DNA of 64,000 bases. Origin: JANQJA01 sp965267485 (lineage in GTDB: Bacteria > Pseudomonadota > Gammaproteobacteria > Pseudomonadales > Azotimanducaceae). A program made the translations under genes and the position numbers. This document shows, one piece after another, positions 1 through 7,434 of this stretch (position 1 is the stretch's first letter; each line of letters begins with the position of its first letter). Below the pieces are notes generated by a model that was not told the origin of the DNA, did no database searches, and saw only the letters and a list, made by a program, of their open reading frames with translations. Where the stretch lies: positions 2,604,001-2,668,000 of the forward strand of contig OZ254080.1 of assembly GCA_965267485.1 (NCBI GenBank), read 5' to 3'.

Positions 1-674
1 ATGCCGTACGAGCAGAGACCGTGCAGGATCGGTCGCTCGAAGCCGGCCTTCTTTGCGATTTCCGGGTCACGGTGCAAGGGATTGCGGTCTCCGCAGAGCG
101 CGTAGACCATCGCCTGATCCTCGCGCTGGGGCATCTCGCAGATGACATCCGGGTCCCGGTCCGGCAACGCATGAGGCACCGGCGCGCCGTCTGCCGACCC
201 GCCGAACCCGCCGTCACCGCGAAAGAACAATGTCGAGCCAACGGTGTACAGGGGCTCGCCACTCTTCAGCCGAACGTTGGTCTCATTGGTGACCAGCGCG
301 CCCTTGCCTTCACCCTTGTCGTAGACGCCCGTCAGGCCGCTGCTCGCAACGATTTCCGCCGCCGGCGGCAACGGCTGGTGCACAGTGAGACGCTGCTCGC
401 CGTGCAGCATCAGCACGTAGTTCATCTTGCTCATCAGGCTGGCCGTCCCGCCACCCGCGGCGCGACGCGTCTTCGTCAGTACCGTCGCGGCTGTCGGCAC
501 AACACGGTTACCAACACTCTCACAGACGTATTCCAGCTCCTTCGTATCAAGCGGGTCCTTGCCCATGCCAATCGCAACCGCATAGAGCAGGGAATCCCGA
601 TCGGTATACTCACCCTCGGCCTCGGCTGGCGCCGCCGCCAGGGCCTCTTCGACTTCCTGCAGGGTAATCGCCAT
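1..674 (-). CDS. MaoC-family enoyl-CoA hydratase (hydratase 2 type), partial at the left edge
   Basis: The start codon is at 674 and the gene runs off the left edge after 224 codons. The protein begins MAITLQEVEEAL. Near the visible end it carries the hydratase-2 signature (GDRNPLHRDPEIAKKAGF, then PILHGLCSYG), in which Asp and His form the catalytic pair of the hot-dog fold; the first half is the usual non-catalytic hot-dog repeat. This family hydrates trans-2-enoyl-CoA to the (R)-3-hydroxy product, as in peroxisomal MFE-2 and actinobacterial steroid side-chain hydratases. AGGAGA lies 7 bases upstream of the ATG. The enoyl-CoA hydratase gene ends 18 bases upstream on the same strand, so the two are probably co-transcribed. 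The substrate is not visible from sequence, but the neighbours suggest a branched or steroid-like acyl-CoA. Confidence 0.9.
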   Translation of the reverse strand, partial: MAITLQEVEEALAAAPAEAEGEYTDRDSLLYAVAIGMGKDPLDTKELEYVCESVGNRVVPTAATVLTKTRRAAGGGTASLMSKMNYVLMLHGEQRLTVHQPLPPAAEIVASSGLTGVYDKGEGKGALVTNETNVRLKSGEPLYTVGSTLFFRGDGGFGGSADGAPVPHALPDRDPDVICEMPQREDQAMVYALCGDRNPLHRDPEIAKKAGFERPILHGLCSYG

Positions 675-692
675 GAATCTTCTCCTCTTGTG

Positions 693-1508
693 TTATTCGC
701 CTTTGAATTCTGGTCGTCGCTTCTCTGCAAATGCCTTGACGGCCTCGCGGTAGTCGCGGGTCGAGCGCGCCTTCAGCAGCCTGTCAGCCTCGCGCTCGAT
801 TGCCGTCCCGTGATCGATCGAAAGCGCCTCGTCGAGATTGTCCTTGATATACGCAAACGCGATTGACGGGCCATCGGCCAACTGGTGAGCCAGCGTCATT
901 GTCTCTGCCATGAGCTGATCGCCGGGCATCACGCGATTGACCAGTCCGATTTCGAGTGCCCGATCAGCCCTGACCCGTTCCAGCGTCAGCATGAGTTCAC
1001 GGGCACGGGCCGGCCCCACGACGCGGGTCAGCAGCCAGGCCACCCCGTAATCGCCGGACAGCCCGATACCCGCATAGCCGGTTGTGAGAAATGCGGTATC
1101 GGCCGCAACCCGCAGATCGCAGGCAAGCGCAATCGCCATGCCGGCGCCGGCCGCCGCTCCGGGTAGCGCCGCAATCGTTGGCTTTCGCAGTGCGTACAGC
1201 GCGCCGCCGACCCCGCGATGGCGCGCGAGCAGCTCCTGGAACTGCGCCTCGAAACTCGGCGCCGGACCGGTGCGCGACTGCCCCATGGCCTTGACGTCAC
1301 CGCCAGAACAGAACGCGGAGCCGGCACCGGTGAGCACCAGCGCGCCGACCGCCGGCTCGTTCGCGACCCACTTCAGGCCCTCGATCAGTCCGGCCGAAAT
1401 CTCCGGCGACAGTGCGTTGCGCGCATCCGGGCGGTTCAGCGTCATGATCGCGACGCGTCCGTCCAGTTCTACCTTGAGTTGATCCGTTGCCGGTTCGAAT
1501 GTGGACAT
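693..1508 (-). CDS. Enoyl-CoA hydratase/isomerase (crotonase) family protein
   Basis: 271 aa, the normal crotonase length. The N-terminal part has the crotonase strand VAIMTLNRPDARNALSP, then the oxyanion-hole segment SAFCSGGDVKAMG and the second oxyanion-hole helix after GAAAGAGMAIALACDLRVAA. The position that holds a catalytic Glu in true hydratases is GLSGDYGVAWLL here, so Asp/Gly replaces the usual Glu pattern and isomerase, hydrolase or an altered hydratase activity is possible. The ATG overlaps the TGA of the upstream LLM oxidoreductase gene (TGATG), which implies translational coupling. With the downstream MaoC gene it forms a 3650-to-1 leftward operon for acyl-CoA turnover. Confidence 0.88.
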   Translation of the reverse strand: MSTFEPATDQLKVELDGRVAIMTLNRPDARNALSPEISAGLIEGLKWVANEPAVGALVLTGAGSAFCSGGDVKAMGQSRTGPAPSFEAQFQELLARHRGVGGALYALRKPTIAALPGAAAGAGMAIALACDLRVAADTAFLTTGYAGIGLSGDYGVAWLLTRVVGPARARELMLTLERVRADRALEIGLVNRVMPGDQLMAETMTLAHQLADGPSIAFAYIKDNLDEALSIDHGTAIEREADRLLKARSTRDYREAVKAFAEKRRPEFKGE

Positions 1509-2593
1509 CAGGCGACTCCACCGGGATTTGCTGTCATCCGGGTGAAACGAGACGGGTCCCGCTGCTGGCGATACGCATCGACAATTGGCTCGAGATCCGT
1601 TGGTGAAGCGCCATGCAGAATCACGCCGTCACACCCCCAGTCGAACTGATCGTTGATTGCCTGGACGCACTGCGCCATTGAACCCGTCGCCGCGTTCGCC
1701 AGCCAGTCTTCGGGAATCAGCGTGGCAACATGCTCGAGCTCTTCTGTCGTTGCCAGTCCGTCAATTGCGCCGCGGAAGTTTCTGACGAAGTCGTCCTCGC
1801 GGAATGCCTGCAGGACCGCCGGGTCCCAGTCGTTGGTCCTGACCATGAGATCGCCGTAGGCCTGCAGGTATGTCGCCATGCGGCCAACCAGCTTCTTGAG
1901 GCGCACGGGTTCAGGCAGATGATCACCAATGGTTGCGAGACAGGACCACACCTTGACGTGATCCGGATTTCGCCCGGCCTTCTCCGCAGCCTGCTTGACC
2001 GTCTGCACACAGCGCCGGGTTGTTTCCTCGGTGAAGAATGTATGCAGCACGACTGCATCAAAGGCACGGCCACCGAGCGCCAGCGAGTTCGGCCCGAAGG
2101 CGACGAACGTCATCGGAATGTGCTCATCGAAACCCGGGCCCATCGACAGCGCCGGGAACTTGCCGGCAGGGCCATCGTGGCCGACGATCGTTTCGCCCCG
2201 CCAGATTCTGCGCATGAGCCCGACGAAATCCTCCATCTGCGCCGTCGTGATCCGCGGCAGTCCAAACGCATCCATGGCGCGATCGATGCCGCGGCCAATG
2301 CCGAGCGAGAACCGGCCACCTGTCATCTTGTGCATTGTCATCGCATAGGAGGCGGTGACCATCGGATGGCGCGTGTTGTGGTTGGTGGCGGCCGTTGCGA
2401 TCCCGATTCGGTCGGACACGGCGCCGGCGGCGCCCGACAGCGTGGCGGCTTCCTTGATGTTGAAGCGTTCCGAGATAAAGGTGCTGCCAAGCCCCATTGC
2501 CTCGCCTGCGCGCACCTCGTCGATGAGGTCCCGCGGCGTCTCCGGCGCGCCGGCCAGCGTGTAGAACGCCAGTTCATTCATCGATTGCGTCAC
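1508..2593 (-). CDS. LLM-class (luciferase-like) flavin- or F420-dependent oxidoreductase, subfamily 1
   Basis: 361 aa with a TIM-barrel bacterial-luciferase fold. Visible LLM motifs are the N-terminal strand LAFYTLAGAPETP, the region TAATNHNTRHPMVTASYA and the conserved GGRFSLGIGRGID that binds the flavin phosphate. It most resembles the mycobacterial MSMEG_2249-type subfamily, called from remembered motifs and not an alignment. Members use F420 or FMN, and the cofactor cannot be decided here. An alternative start is Met5 (MNELAFY). It ends one base into the downstream crotonase start and begins one base after the stop of the second LLM gene, so both LLM enzymes and the hydratases belong to one transcript. 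Confidence 0.88.
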   Translation of the reverse strand: MTQSMNELAFYTLAGAPETPRDLIDEVRAGEAMGLGSTFISERFNIKEAATLSGAAGAVSDRIGIATAATNHNTRHPMVTASYAMTMHKMTGGRFSLGIGRGIDRAMDAFGLPRITTAQMEDFVGLMRRIWRGETIVGHDGPAGKFPALSMGPGFDEHIPMTFVAFGPNSLALGGRAFDAVVLHTFFTEETTRRCVQTVKQAAEKAGRNPDHVKVWSCLATIGDHLPEPVRLKKLVGRMATYLQAYGDLMVRTNDWDPAVLQAFREDDFVRNFRGAIDGLATTEELEHVATLIPEDWLANAATGSMAQCVQAINDQFDWGCDGVILHGASPTDLEPIVDAYRQQRDPSRFTRMTANPGGVA

Positions 2594-2594
2594 G

Positions 2595-3650
2595 CTACAC
2601 CTTCTCGATGATATTGCGGAGGGCGTCGCAGTGGCGAACGCGTTCTTCGGTGGTCGTACCCATGAACGAGGCCGAGAGTACGGTCACGCCCGCCTCCTTG
2701 AAGGCCGCGATCCGGTCGCGAATGAAGCCCTCTGGCCCGATCAGCGACGTCGCGTCGAGATACTGCTGGGGAATCGCGGCTTCGGCCTCGGACTTGTGCC
2801 CGGACAGATAGAGTTCCTGGATCTTCTCGGCCTCTTCCTCAAAACCGTACTTGCGGAAGATCTGGTTGTAGAAGTTCTTTTCTTTCGCGCCCATACCGCC
2901 GACGTACAGCGCAATATTGGGCCGCGCCATGTCGCGATGGCCTTCGAGGCCCTCCCCGATGGCAACGGCGCCGCCTGCGAATACCTCGAGCGGCGGCAGG
3001 GACGGGTCCCGCTTCGCGTTGCCCTTGCGGAGTGCGTCACCCCAGACGGCGTCCGCACCTTCCGCCATGAAGAACGCGGGCAGCCACGCATCGGCGATCT
3101 CTGCAGTGACCTCGACACTCTTCTCGCCCAGCGTCGCCAGCGCGATCGGGATGGACTCACGGTACGGATGATTGATGATCTTGAGCGGCTTGCCGAGTCC
3201 ACTGCCGCCCTGCGCTTTCGTTAGCGGCAGGTGATAGTACTTGCCATCATGGGTGAGTTTGTCCTGCCGCTTCCAGACCTTGCGGCAGATTTCGACGACC
3301 TCACGCATGCGCGTCAGCGGCGCATCGTAGGGTAAGCCATGAAAGCCTTCGATCACCTGGGGGCCGGAGGCACCGAGCCCCAGCATGAAGCGACCGTTAG
3401 AGAGCGAATCCAGACCCGCCGCGGTCATGGCGAGCAGTGTCGGCGTGCGGCTGTAGACGTTCATGATGCCCGATGCGAGCGTCGCCTTTTCGGTGACGGC
3501 AGAGAGATAGCCGAGCGCGCTGACCGAGTCGAATGAGTAGGATTCCGCGACCCAGATGTAGTCGGCACCGGCACTTTCCAGATCTTTCAGTTCCTGCGCC
3601 TGACCGGCAATGTTACCGCGCGAGTAATGCGCGCTGATCGAGATTTTCAC
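2595..3650 (-). CDS. LLM-class (luciferase-like) oxidoreductase, Rv3520c-like subfamily
   Basis: 351 aa, starting with GTG at 3650 behind a GGGGGA ribosome-binding sequence. Motifs are MKISISAHYSRG, ADYIWVAESYSFDS, IMNVYSRTPTLLAMTAAGLD and GRFMLGLGASGPQVIEGFHG, typical of the Rv3520c/coenzyme-F420-type LLM proteins found mainly in actinobacterial steroid and lipid loci. It is clearly different from the LLM protein immediately downstream, so this is not a recent duplication. It is the first gene of the leftward operon and is divergent from the acyl-CoA dehydrogenase pair, with 83 bases between the starts that should hold both promoters. FMN use is the conservative expectation in a gammaproteobacterium. 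Confidence 0.88.
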   Translation of the reverse strand: MKISISAHYSRGNIAGQAQELKDLESAGADYIWVAESYSFDSVSALGYLSAVTEKATLASGIMNVYSRTPTLLAMTAAGLDSLSNGRFMLGLGASGPQVIEGFHGLPYDAPLTRMREVVEICRKVWKRQDKLTHDGKYYHLPLTKAQGGSGLGKPLKIINHPYRESIPIALATLGEKSVEVTAEIADAWLPAFFMAEGADAVWGDALRKGNAKRDPSLPPLEVFAGGAVAIGEGLEGHRDMARPNIALYVGGMGAKEKNFYNQIFRKYGFEEEAEKIQELYLSGHKSEAEAAIPQQYLDATSLIGPEGFIRDRIAAFKEAGVTVLSASFMGTTTEERVRHCDALRNIIEKV

Positions 3651-3733
3651 CGGCTTGATCCCCCTTTGAAAAAGATATTGGTTGGCCAGAAGATATCATG
3701 GATTTGGGCTGGGTCTCGCGATATGGTTCGGCC

Positions 3734-4816
3734 ATGGACTACGCATTTACCGAAGAACAGCAACAATTCCGCGATATCGTCGCCCGGTTCTGCCGCGAGC
3801 GATCACCGACACCGGCCATACGCAAGCTCACGGAATCCGAAACGGGCTTTGATCCCGCGATCTGGAAGCAGCTTTGCCAGGAAGTTGGCGTCACCGGCAT
3901 TCACTTGCCCGAGGAGCGCGGTGGCAGCGGCTTTTCGGCCGTCGAACTCGGCATCGTCATGGAGGAGTTTGGCCGCTCGCTGCTGCCCTCTCCCTACTTC
4001 TCCTGCGGCGTACTCGCCTGTACCGCGCTCGCACAAATCGGTGACAGCACCGTTCGTGATCCACTGCTGAATCCGGTGATGCAGGGCGATCGCATCGCAA
4101 CGCTTGCGCTCGATCCGCGTCATGGATATCCCGTAACAGATCTCCCTGACGAGGACACGCTGTCGGGCCGGCTGAAGGCAGTGACGGATGCCGGCGCCGC
4201 TGACACCCTGCTGGTACTCACGGGGACCCGCGATGGTGCCACGCTGCGTGCTGTCGATCTGCGCGGCACCGGCGTGACCATCGATGCACTGCGCACGATG
4301 GACGGGACGCGCCGGCTCGCCAGTGTCACACTCGACAAGACACCCTCGTCCGCCCTCGGCACCCTCGACGGCGCGCAGATCAAGCAGCTGTACGACACCG
4401 CGCTGGTTGCACTTGCCAACGAGATGGCAGGCGGCGCCCAGCACCTGCTCGAGACAACCATCGAGTACACGAAGATGCGCGTTCAGTTCGGGCGATCCAT
4501 TGCGTCATTCCAGGCGATCAAGCATCGCCTTGCCGACCTGCACGTTGATGTGGAACTGGCCAGGGTCGGTGCCTGGCAGGCGGCAGCAGCGCTCGCGGCA
4601 GGCGAAGAACCGTCGGTCAATGCGAGCCTCGCCAAATTCACTGCGGCAGACGTGTATATGCAGGCAGCAAGAGAAGCCGTGCAATTGCGCGGCGGTATTG
4701 GCTTCACCTGGGAAGAGGATACGCATCTCTGGTATCGACGGGCGAAGTCATCCGAGGTCTTCCTCGGCACCTCCGCCTACCACCGCGAACGCATGATGCA
4801 GGAGATGAACGTATGA
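3734..4816 (+). CDS. Acyl-CoA dehydrogenase family protein, small subunit of a probable heteromeric pair
   Basis: 360 aa from the ATG at 3734 (MDYAFTEEQQQFRDI), chosen because this is the usual family N terminus; an in-frame ATG at 3698 would add 12 residues. The N-terminal helical domain is followed by a shortened middle domain without the normal (S/T)EPxxGSD loop. The C-terminal helical domain has MRVQFGRSIASFQAIKHRLAD and QLRGGIGFTWEEDTHLWYRRA, the FAD-pyrophosphate-binding pattern contributed across a dimer interface. The gene overlaps the next acyl-CoA dehydrogenase by four bases (ATGA). The distribution of motifs between the two proteins resembles the obligate alpha2beta2 FadE pairs of steroid degradation. 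Confidence 0.88.
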   Translation: MDYAFTEEQQQFRDIVARFCRERSPTPAIRKLTESETGFDPAIWKQLCQEVGVTGIHLPEERGGSGFSAVELGIVMEEFGRSLLPSPYFSCGVLACTALAQIGDSTVRDPLLNPVMQGDRIATLALDPRHGYPVTDLPDEDTLSGRLKAVTDAGAADTLLVLTGTRDGATLRAVDLRGTGVTIDALRTMDGTRRLASVTLDKTPSSALGTLDGAQIKQLYDTALVALANEMAGGAQHLLETTIEYTKMRVQFGRSIASFQAIKHRLADLHVDVELARVGAWQAAAALAAGEEPSVNASLAKFTAADVYMQAAREAVQLRGGIGFTWEEDTHLWYRRAKSSEVFLGTSAYHRERMMQEMNV

Positions 4817-6021
4817 GCGAGGCGATTGCACGCGAAGTCCGCGAGTGGCTCGAGGCGAACTGGGACCCGAATCTTTCGCTCGTCGAATGGCGCGAGAGGC
4901 TGGCTGAATCAGGCTGGGGCATGCCGACATGGCCAAAGGATTTCTATGGCCGCGGCCTTTCAGATGCCGAAGCCGGCGCGGTGAAGGCAGAATTTGAACG
5001 CGTCGGCGCCGTCCCCGCAGCGACCGTCGGCCCGCGAGGACTCGCTGCGCTGACCCTGCTCGAGCACGGCAACGATGAGCAGAAACGCAAATACCTTCGC
5101 GGCATCCTGACCGGCCGGGATGCCTGGACACAGCTCTTCAGCGAACCGGGGAGCGGCTCGGACCTCGCCGGCTCGACGACTCGCGTCGACCGTGACGGCG
5201 ACCGCTGGATCGTCAACGGCCAGAAAGTCTGGAATACGAGTGCCCACCACGCCGACTATGGCATTCTCGTGGCCCGCACCGACTGGGACGTGCCGAAGCA
5301 CCAGGGGCTCAGCTATTTCGTACTGAACATGAACCAGCCCGGCGTGGAAGTCCGCCAGCTGCGCCAGATGAACGGCCATGCGTCGTTCAACGAGGTGTTC
5401 TTTACCGACGCCGTCATCGAGCCCGAAGATCTCGTCGGTGAACTGGGTCAGGGCTGGGCGATCGCGCTCACTACCCTCTCGCACGAGCGCTCGGGCTTCT
5501 CGCGAATTCGCAGCGGTGACGGCATCGACCGGCAGGGGCCGATTTTCGATGAGTACAACCGCGAGCTCGAGATCGCCAACGAACCCTACACCTGGTATCC
5601 CCAGCGCGCGGGCCGGGTCGACCTGCTGATCGATCGTGCGAAGGCAACCGGCGCCATTGACGATCCGTCAGTGCGGCAGGAGATAGCAGCGACCATCGCG
5701 CTGAACAAGACGTCTCAGTGGTTCAACGCTCGCGGTCTCGGTACCGGCCCGGCCGGCTCTGTGACCAAGCTCGCCGCAAGCCGCGTCGCCCGCGCCGCGA
5801 ACCGTGCGCATACCGCAATCAGCGGCATTGATGCGATGTTCGAGGGCGAAGACAGCCCGCTGGAGGGCATCATCGGTGAGATCCTGCTGTCGACGCCGGC
5901 GACGTCGATCGCCGGTGGCACCGACGAGATCCAGAAGAACATCATCTCGGAGCGCCTGCTGGAGATGCCGAAGGAGACCCGCTTCGATGGCGGGCCCTTC
6001 AAGGATGTGCCGCGGAACTGA
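4813..6021 (+). CDS. Acyl-CoA dehydrogenase, large subunit of the probable heteromeric pair
   Basis: 402 aa. It carries the loop absent from its partner: LFSEPGSGSDLAGS (about residues 113-126), WIVNGQKVWNTSAHHADYG, and at the C terminus SIAGGTDEIQKNIISERLL, the segment that in many acyl-CoA dehydrogenases lies at the catalytic Glu and FAD. Translation is coupled to the upstream acyl-CoA dehydrogenase by the ATGA overlap. Together the pair should oxidise an acyl-CoA to the 2-enoyl-CoA and pass electrons to ETF; no ETF genes are in the window. The stop codon runs directly into a short palindromic repeat that also carries the stop of the convergent crotonase gene. Confidence 0.92.
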   Translation: MSEAIAREVREWLEANWDPNLSLVEWRERLAESGWGMPTWPKDFYGRGLSDAEAGAVKAEFERVGAVPAATVGPRGLAALTLLEHGNDEQKRKYLRGILTGRDAWTQLFSEPGSGSDLAGSTTRVDRDGDRWIVNGQKVWNTSAHHADYGILVARTDWDVPKHQGLSYFVLNMNQPGVEVRQLRQMNGHASFNEVFFTDAVIEPEDLVGELGQGWAIALTTLSHERSGFSRIRSGDGIDRQGPIFDEYNRELEIANEPYTWYPQRAGRVDLLIDRAKATGAIDDPSVRQEIAATIALNKTSQWFNARGLGTGPAGSVTKLAASRVARAANRAHTAISGIDAMFEGEDSPLEGIIGEILLSTPATSIAGGTDEIQKNIISERLLEMPKETRFDGGPFKDVPRN

Positions 6022-6046
6022 GATCCTTCGCTGCGCTCAGGACGAC
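6019..6046. repeat. Short REP-like extragenic palindrome between convergent stop codons
   Basis: Directly after the TGA of the acyl-CoA dehydrogenase lies GATCCTTCGCTGCGCTCAGG followed by ACGACG. TCCT and AGGA arms around a GC core can form a hairpin. The same motif, usually ending AGGATGAC, is in my recollection a frequent extragenic repeat in many unrelated bacterial genomes. I see only this copy in the window. It contains the stop codons of both convergent genes (TGA at 6019-6021 and the complement of TCA at 6037-6039), so it may act as a bidirectional transcript end. No poly-T tract follows, so it is not a classical terminator. Confidence 0.55.
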
Positions 6047-6780
6047 GGCTTCTGGAACGCGGCGAGCCGCCGCTCCATGTCCGGGCCGCGCCCCGGGCTG
6101 TGCTCACGTTCGTAGTCGAGGCCCTCGCGCAACCCCCGTTCCAGCCCCGCATTCACGAGCATCTTGTCTGCCCGCAGCGTGAACCAGGAGTTGTCGAGGA
6201 ACGAGCGTGCCATCGCAACCGCGGCGGCATCGAGTTGATCATCCGGCACGACCTGATTGGCAAGCCCGATCGCTGCCGCCTCGGCGCCGTCCACGACGCG
6301 GCCGGAGAACATCATCTCCTTGGCCCGCAGCACGCCGATCCGTCGCGGCAGGCGCTGGCTCATTCCCCAGGTCGGTGACATCCCCCATTTGCCGTGCGTA
6401 TCCGACAACTTCGCGCTTTCGCCGCAGATCATCAGATCACAGGCGAGGGCGACTTCGAGCGCACCGGTATAGCAGTGTCCCTGCACGACCGCGATCACCG
6501 GCTGGGGCAATGCCTCGATCGCATCCAGCGTCTCGGCCTGAAAGTGGCGGGACGGCGCCACTTCGCCATTCTGGATTGCCTTCAGATCATTGCCCGCAGA
6601 AAAGGAGCGCCCACGGCCGCCCAGAATCACGCAGCCGATATCGTCAATACGCCCCGCGATATCATCAATGTGCTGCCTCAGCTCCATGAAGAGGTTCGGG
6701 CTGAGCGCGTTGAGCGCGTCGGGTCGGTTGAAAGTCAGCCGAGCCAGTCCGTCGTCAAGTTCAAAATCCACGAGTGCCAT
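6037..6780 (-). CDS. Enoyl-CoA hydratase/isomerase (crotonase) family protein
   Basis: 247 aa from the ATG at 6780, preferred over an in-frame ATG at 6807 because AGAGGAGA lies 6 bases upstream and the protein then begins MALVDFELDDGLARLTFNRP, the normal crotonase N terminus. Oxyanion-hole segments are GRSFSAGNDLKAIQ and GHCYTGALEVALACDLMI. At the catalytic-Glu position it reads MSPTWGMSQRLPRRIG, so the second acid is not obvious and the exact reaction (hydratase, isomerase or hydrolase) is open. It lies 28 bases downstream of mobA on the same strand. Its likely role is in the surrounding acyl-CoA pathway. Confidence 0.87.
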   Translation of the reverse strand: MALVDFELDDGLARLTFNRPDALNALSPNLFMELRQHIDDIAGRIDDIGCVILGGRGRSFSAGNDLKAIQNGEVAPSRHFQAETLDAIEALPQPVIAVVQGHCYTGALEVALACDLMICGESAKLSDTHGKWGMSPTWGMSQRLPRRIGVLRAKEMMFSGRVVDGAEAAAIGLANQVVPDDQLDAAAVAMARSFLDNSWFTLRADKMLVNAGLERGLREGLDYEREHSPGRGPDMERRLAAFQKPSS

Positions 6781-6808
6781 GGGCGTCTCCTCTCTGATTG
6801 CCGGCATC

Positions 6809-7369
6809 TTATCGCTTCAGCGCGTCGAGTTCTGCCGGGGTATTGATATTGACGAAGCGGTCATCAGGCGCGAGCGGCATCTTGATAGCGCCGAGTTCAG
6901 CAAGCATTGACTGCACGCGTCGATGTCCCCGCGCGAGCCAACGGTCGAGCGATGGCGCAAGCGCGGTACGGATCAGCAGGAACAGGTACTGGCCCTCCGG
7001 GTAACAGGCGTCCGCCTCCCCTTTCGCCGCCCACAGCCGCTGCGGCAGGTCGTCAGGAAAGACCGGCGTATCGCCCGGACAAACGAGGCACCACTCGGTA
7101 CCCGCCTCGTGCAACCCGGCGGCGATGCCGGCAACGGGGCCACCATCGGCCACGCGGTCGTGCACGAGCGGATGTCCCAGCGCTTCGTAGCGGCGGCGGG
7201 CCCCGGGACGACAGCTGACAATGACCGGACCCAACTGTTCACCGAGGCGATCGAGCACATGCTCAATCAGCGTTCGGTCTCCCAACGGGAGCAGGGGTTT
7301 TTCGACACCACCCAACCGCGCCGCGTTGCCGCCACAAAGAACAATGAGCGTAATGTCTTTTATCTCCAT
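6809..7369 (-). CDS. mobA: Molybdenum cofactor guanylyltransferase (MobA-like)
   Basis: 186 aa. The N-terminal nucleotide-binding motif is LIVLCGGNAARLGGVEKPLLPLG, split here across residues 8-30 (GG, R and K conserved), followed by DGGPVAGIAAGLHEAG and the metal-binding segment LVCPGDTPVFPDDL. This matches MobA, which attaches GMP from GTP to molybdopterin to make the bis-MGD cofactor of DMSO-reductase-family enzymes. It is divergently placed, 65 bases from a molybdopterin oxidoreductase gene that would need exactly this cofactor. The short divergent gap should hold promoters for both. It could be dedicated to that enzyme or serve the whole cell. Confidence 0.88.
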   Translation of the reverse strand: MEIKDITLIVLCGGNAARLGGVEKPLLPLGDRTLIEHVLDRLGEQLGPVIVSCRPGARRRYEALGHPLVHDRVADGGPVAGIAAGLHEAGTEWCLVCPGDTPVFPDDLPQRLWAAKGEADACYPEGQYLFLLIRTALAPSLDRWLARGHRRVQSMLAELGAIKMPLAPDDRFVNINTPAELDALKR

Positions 7370-7434
7370 TCTTCCCAGCGACTGCGTGAGACGCTGAGTA
7401 GGTTATCATCAGTGAAAGTCGAGGGAGCCGAGCC

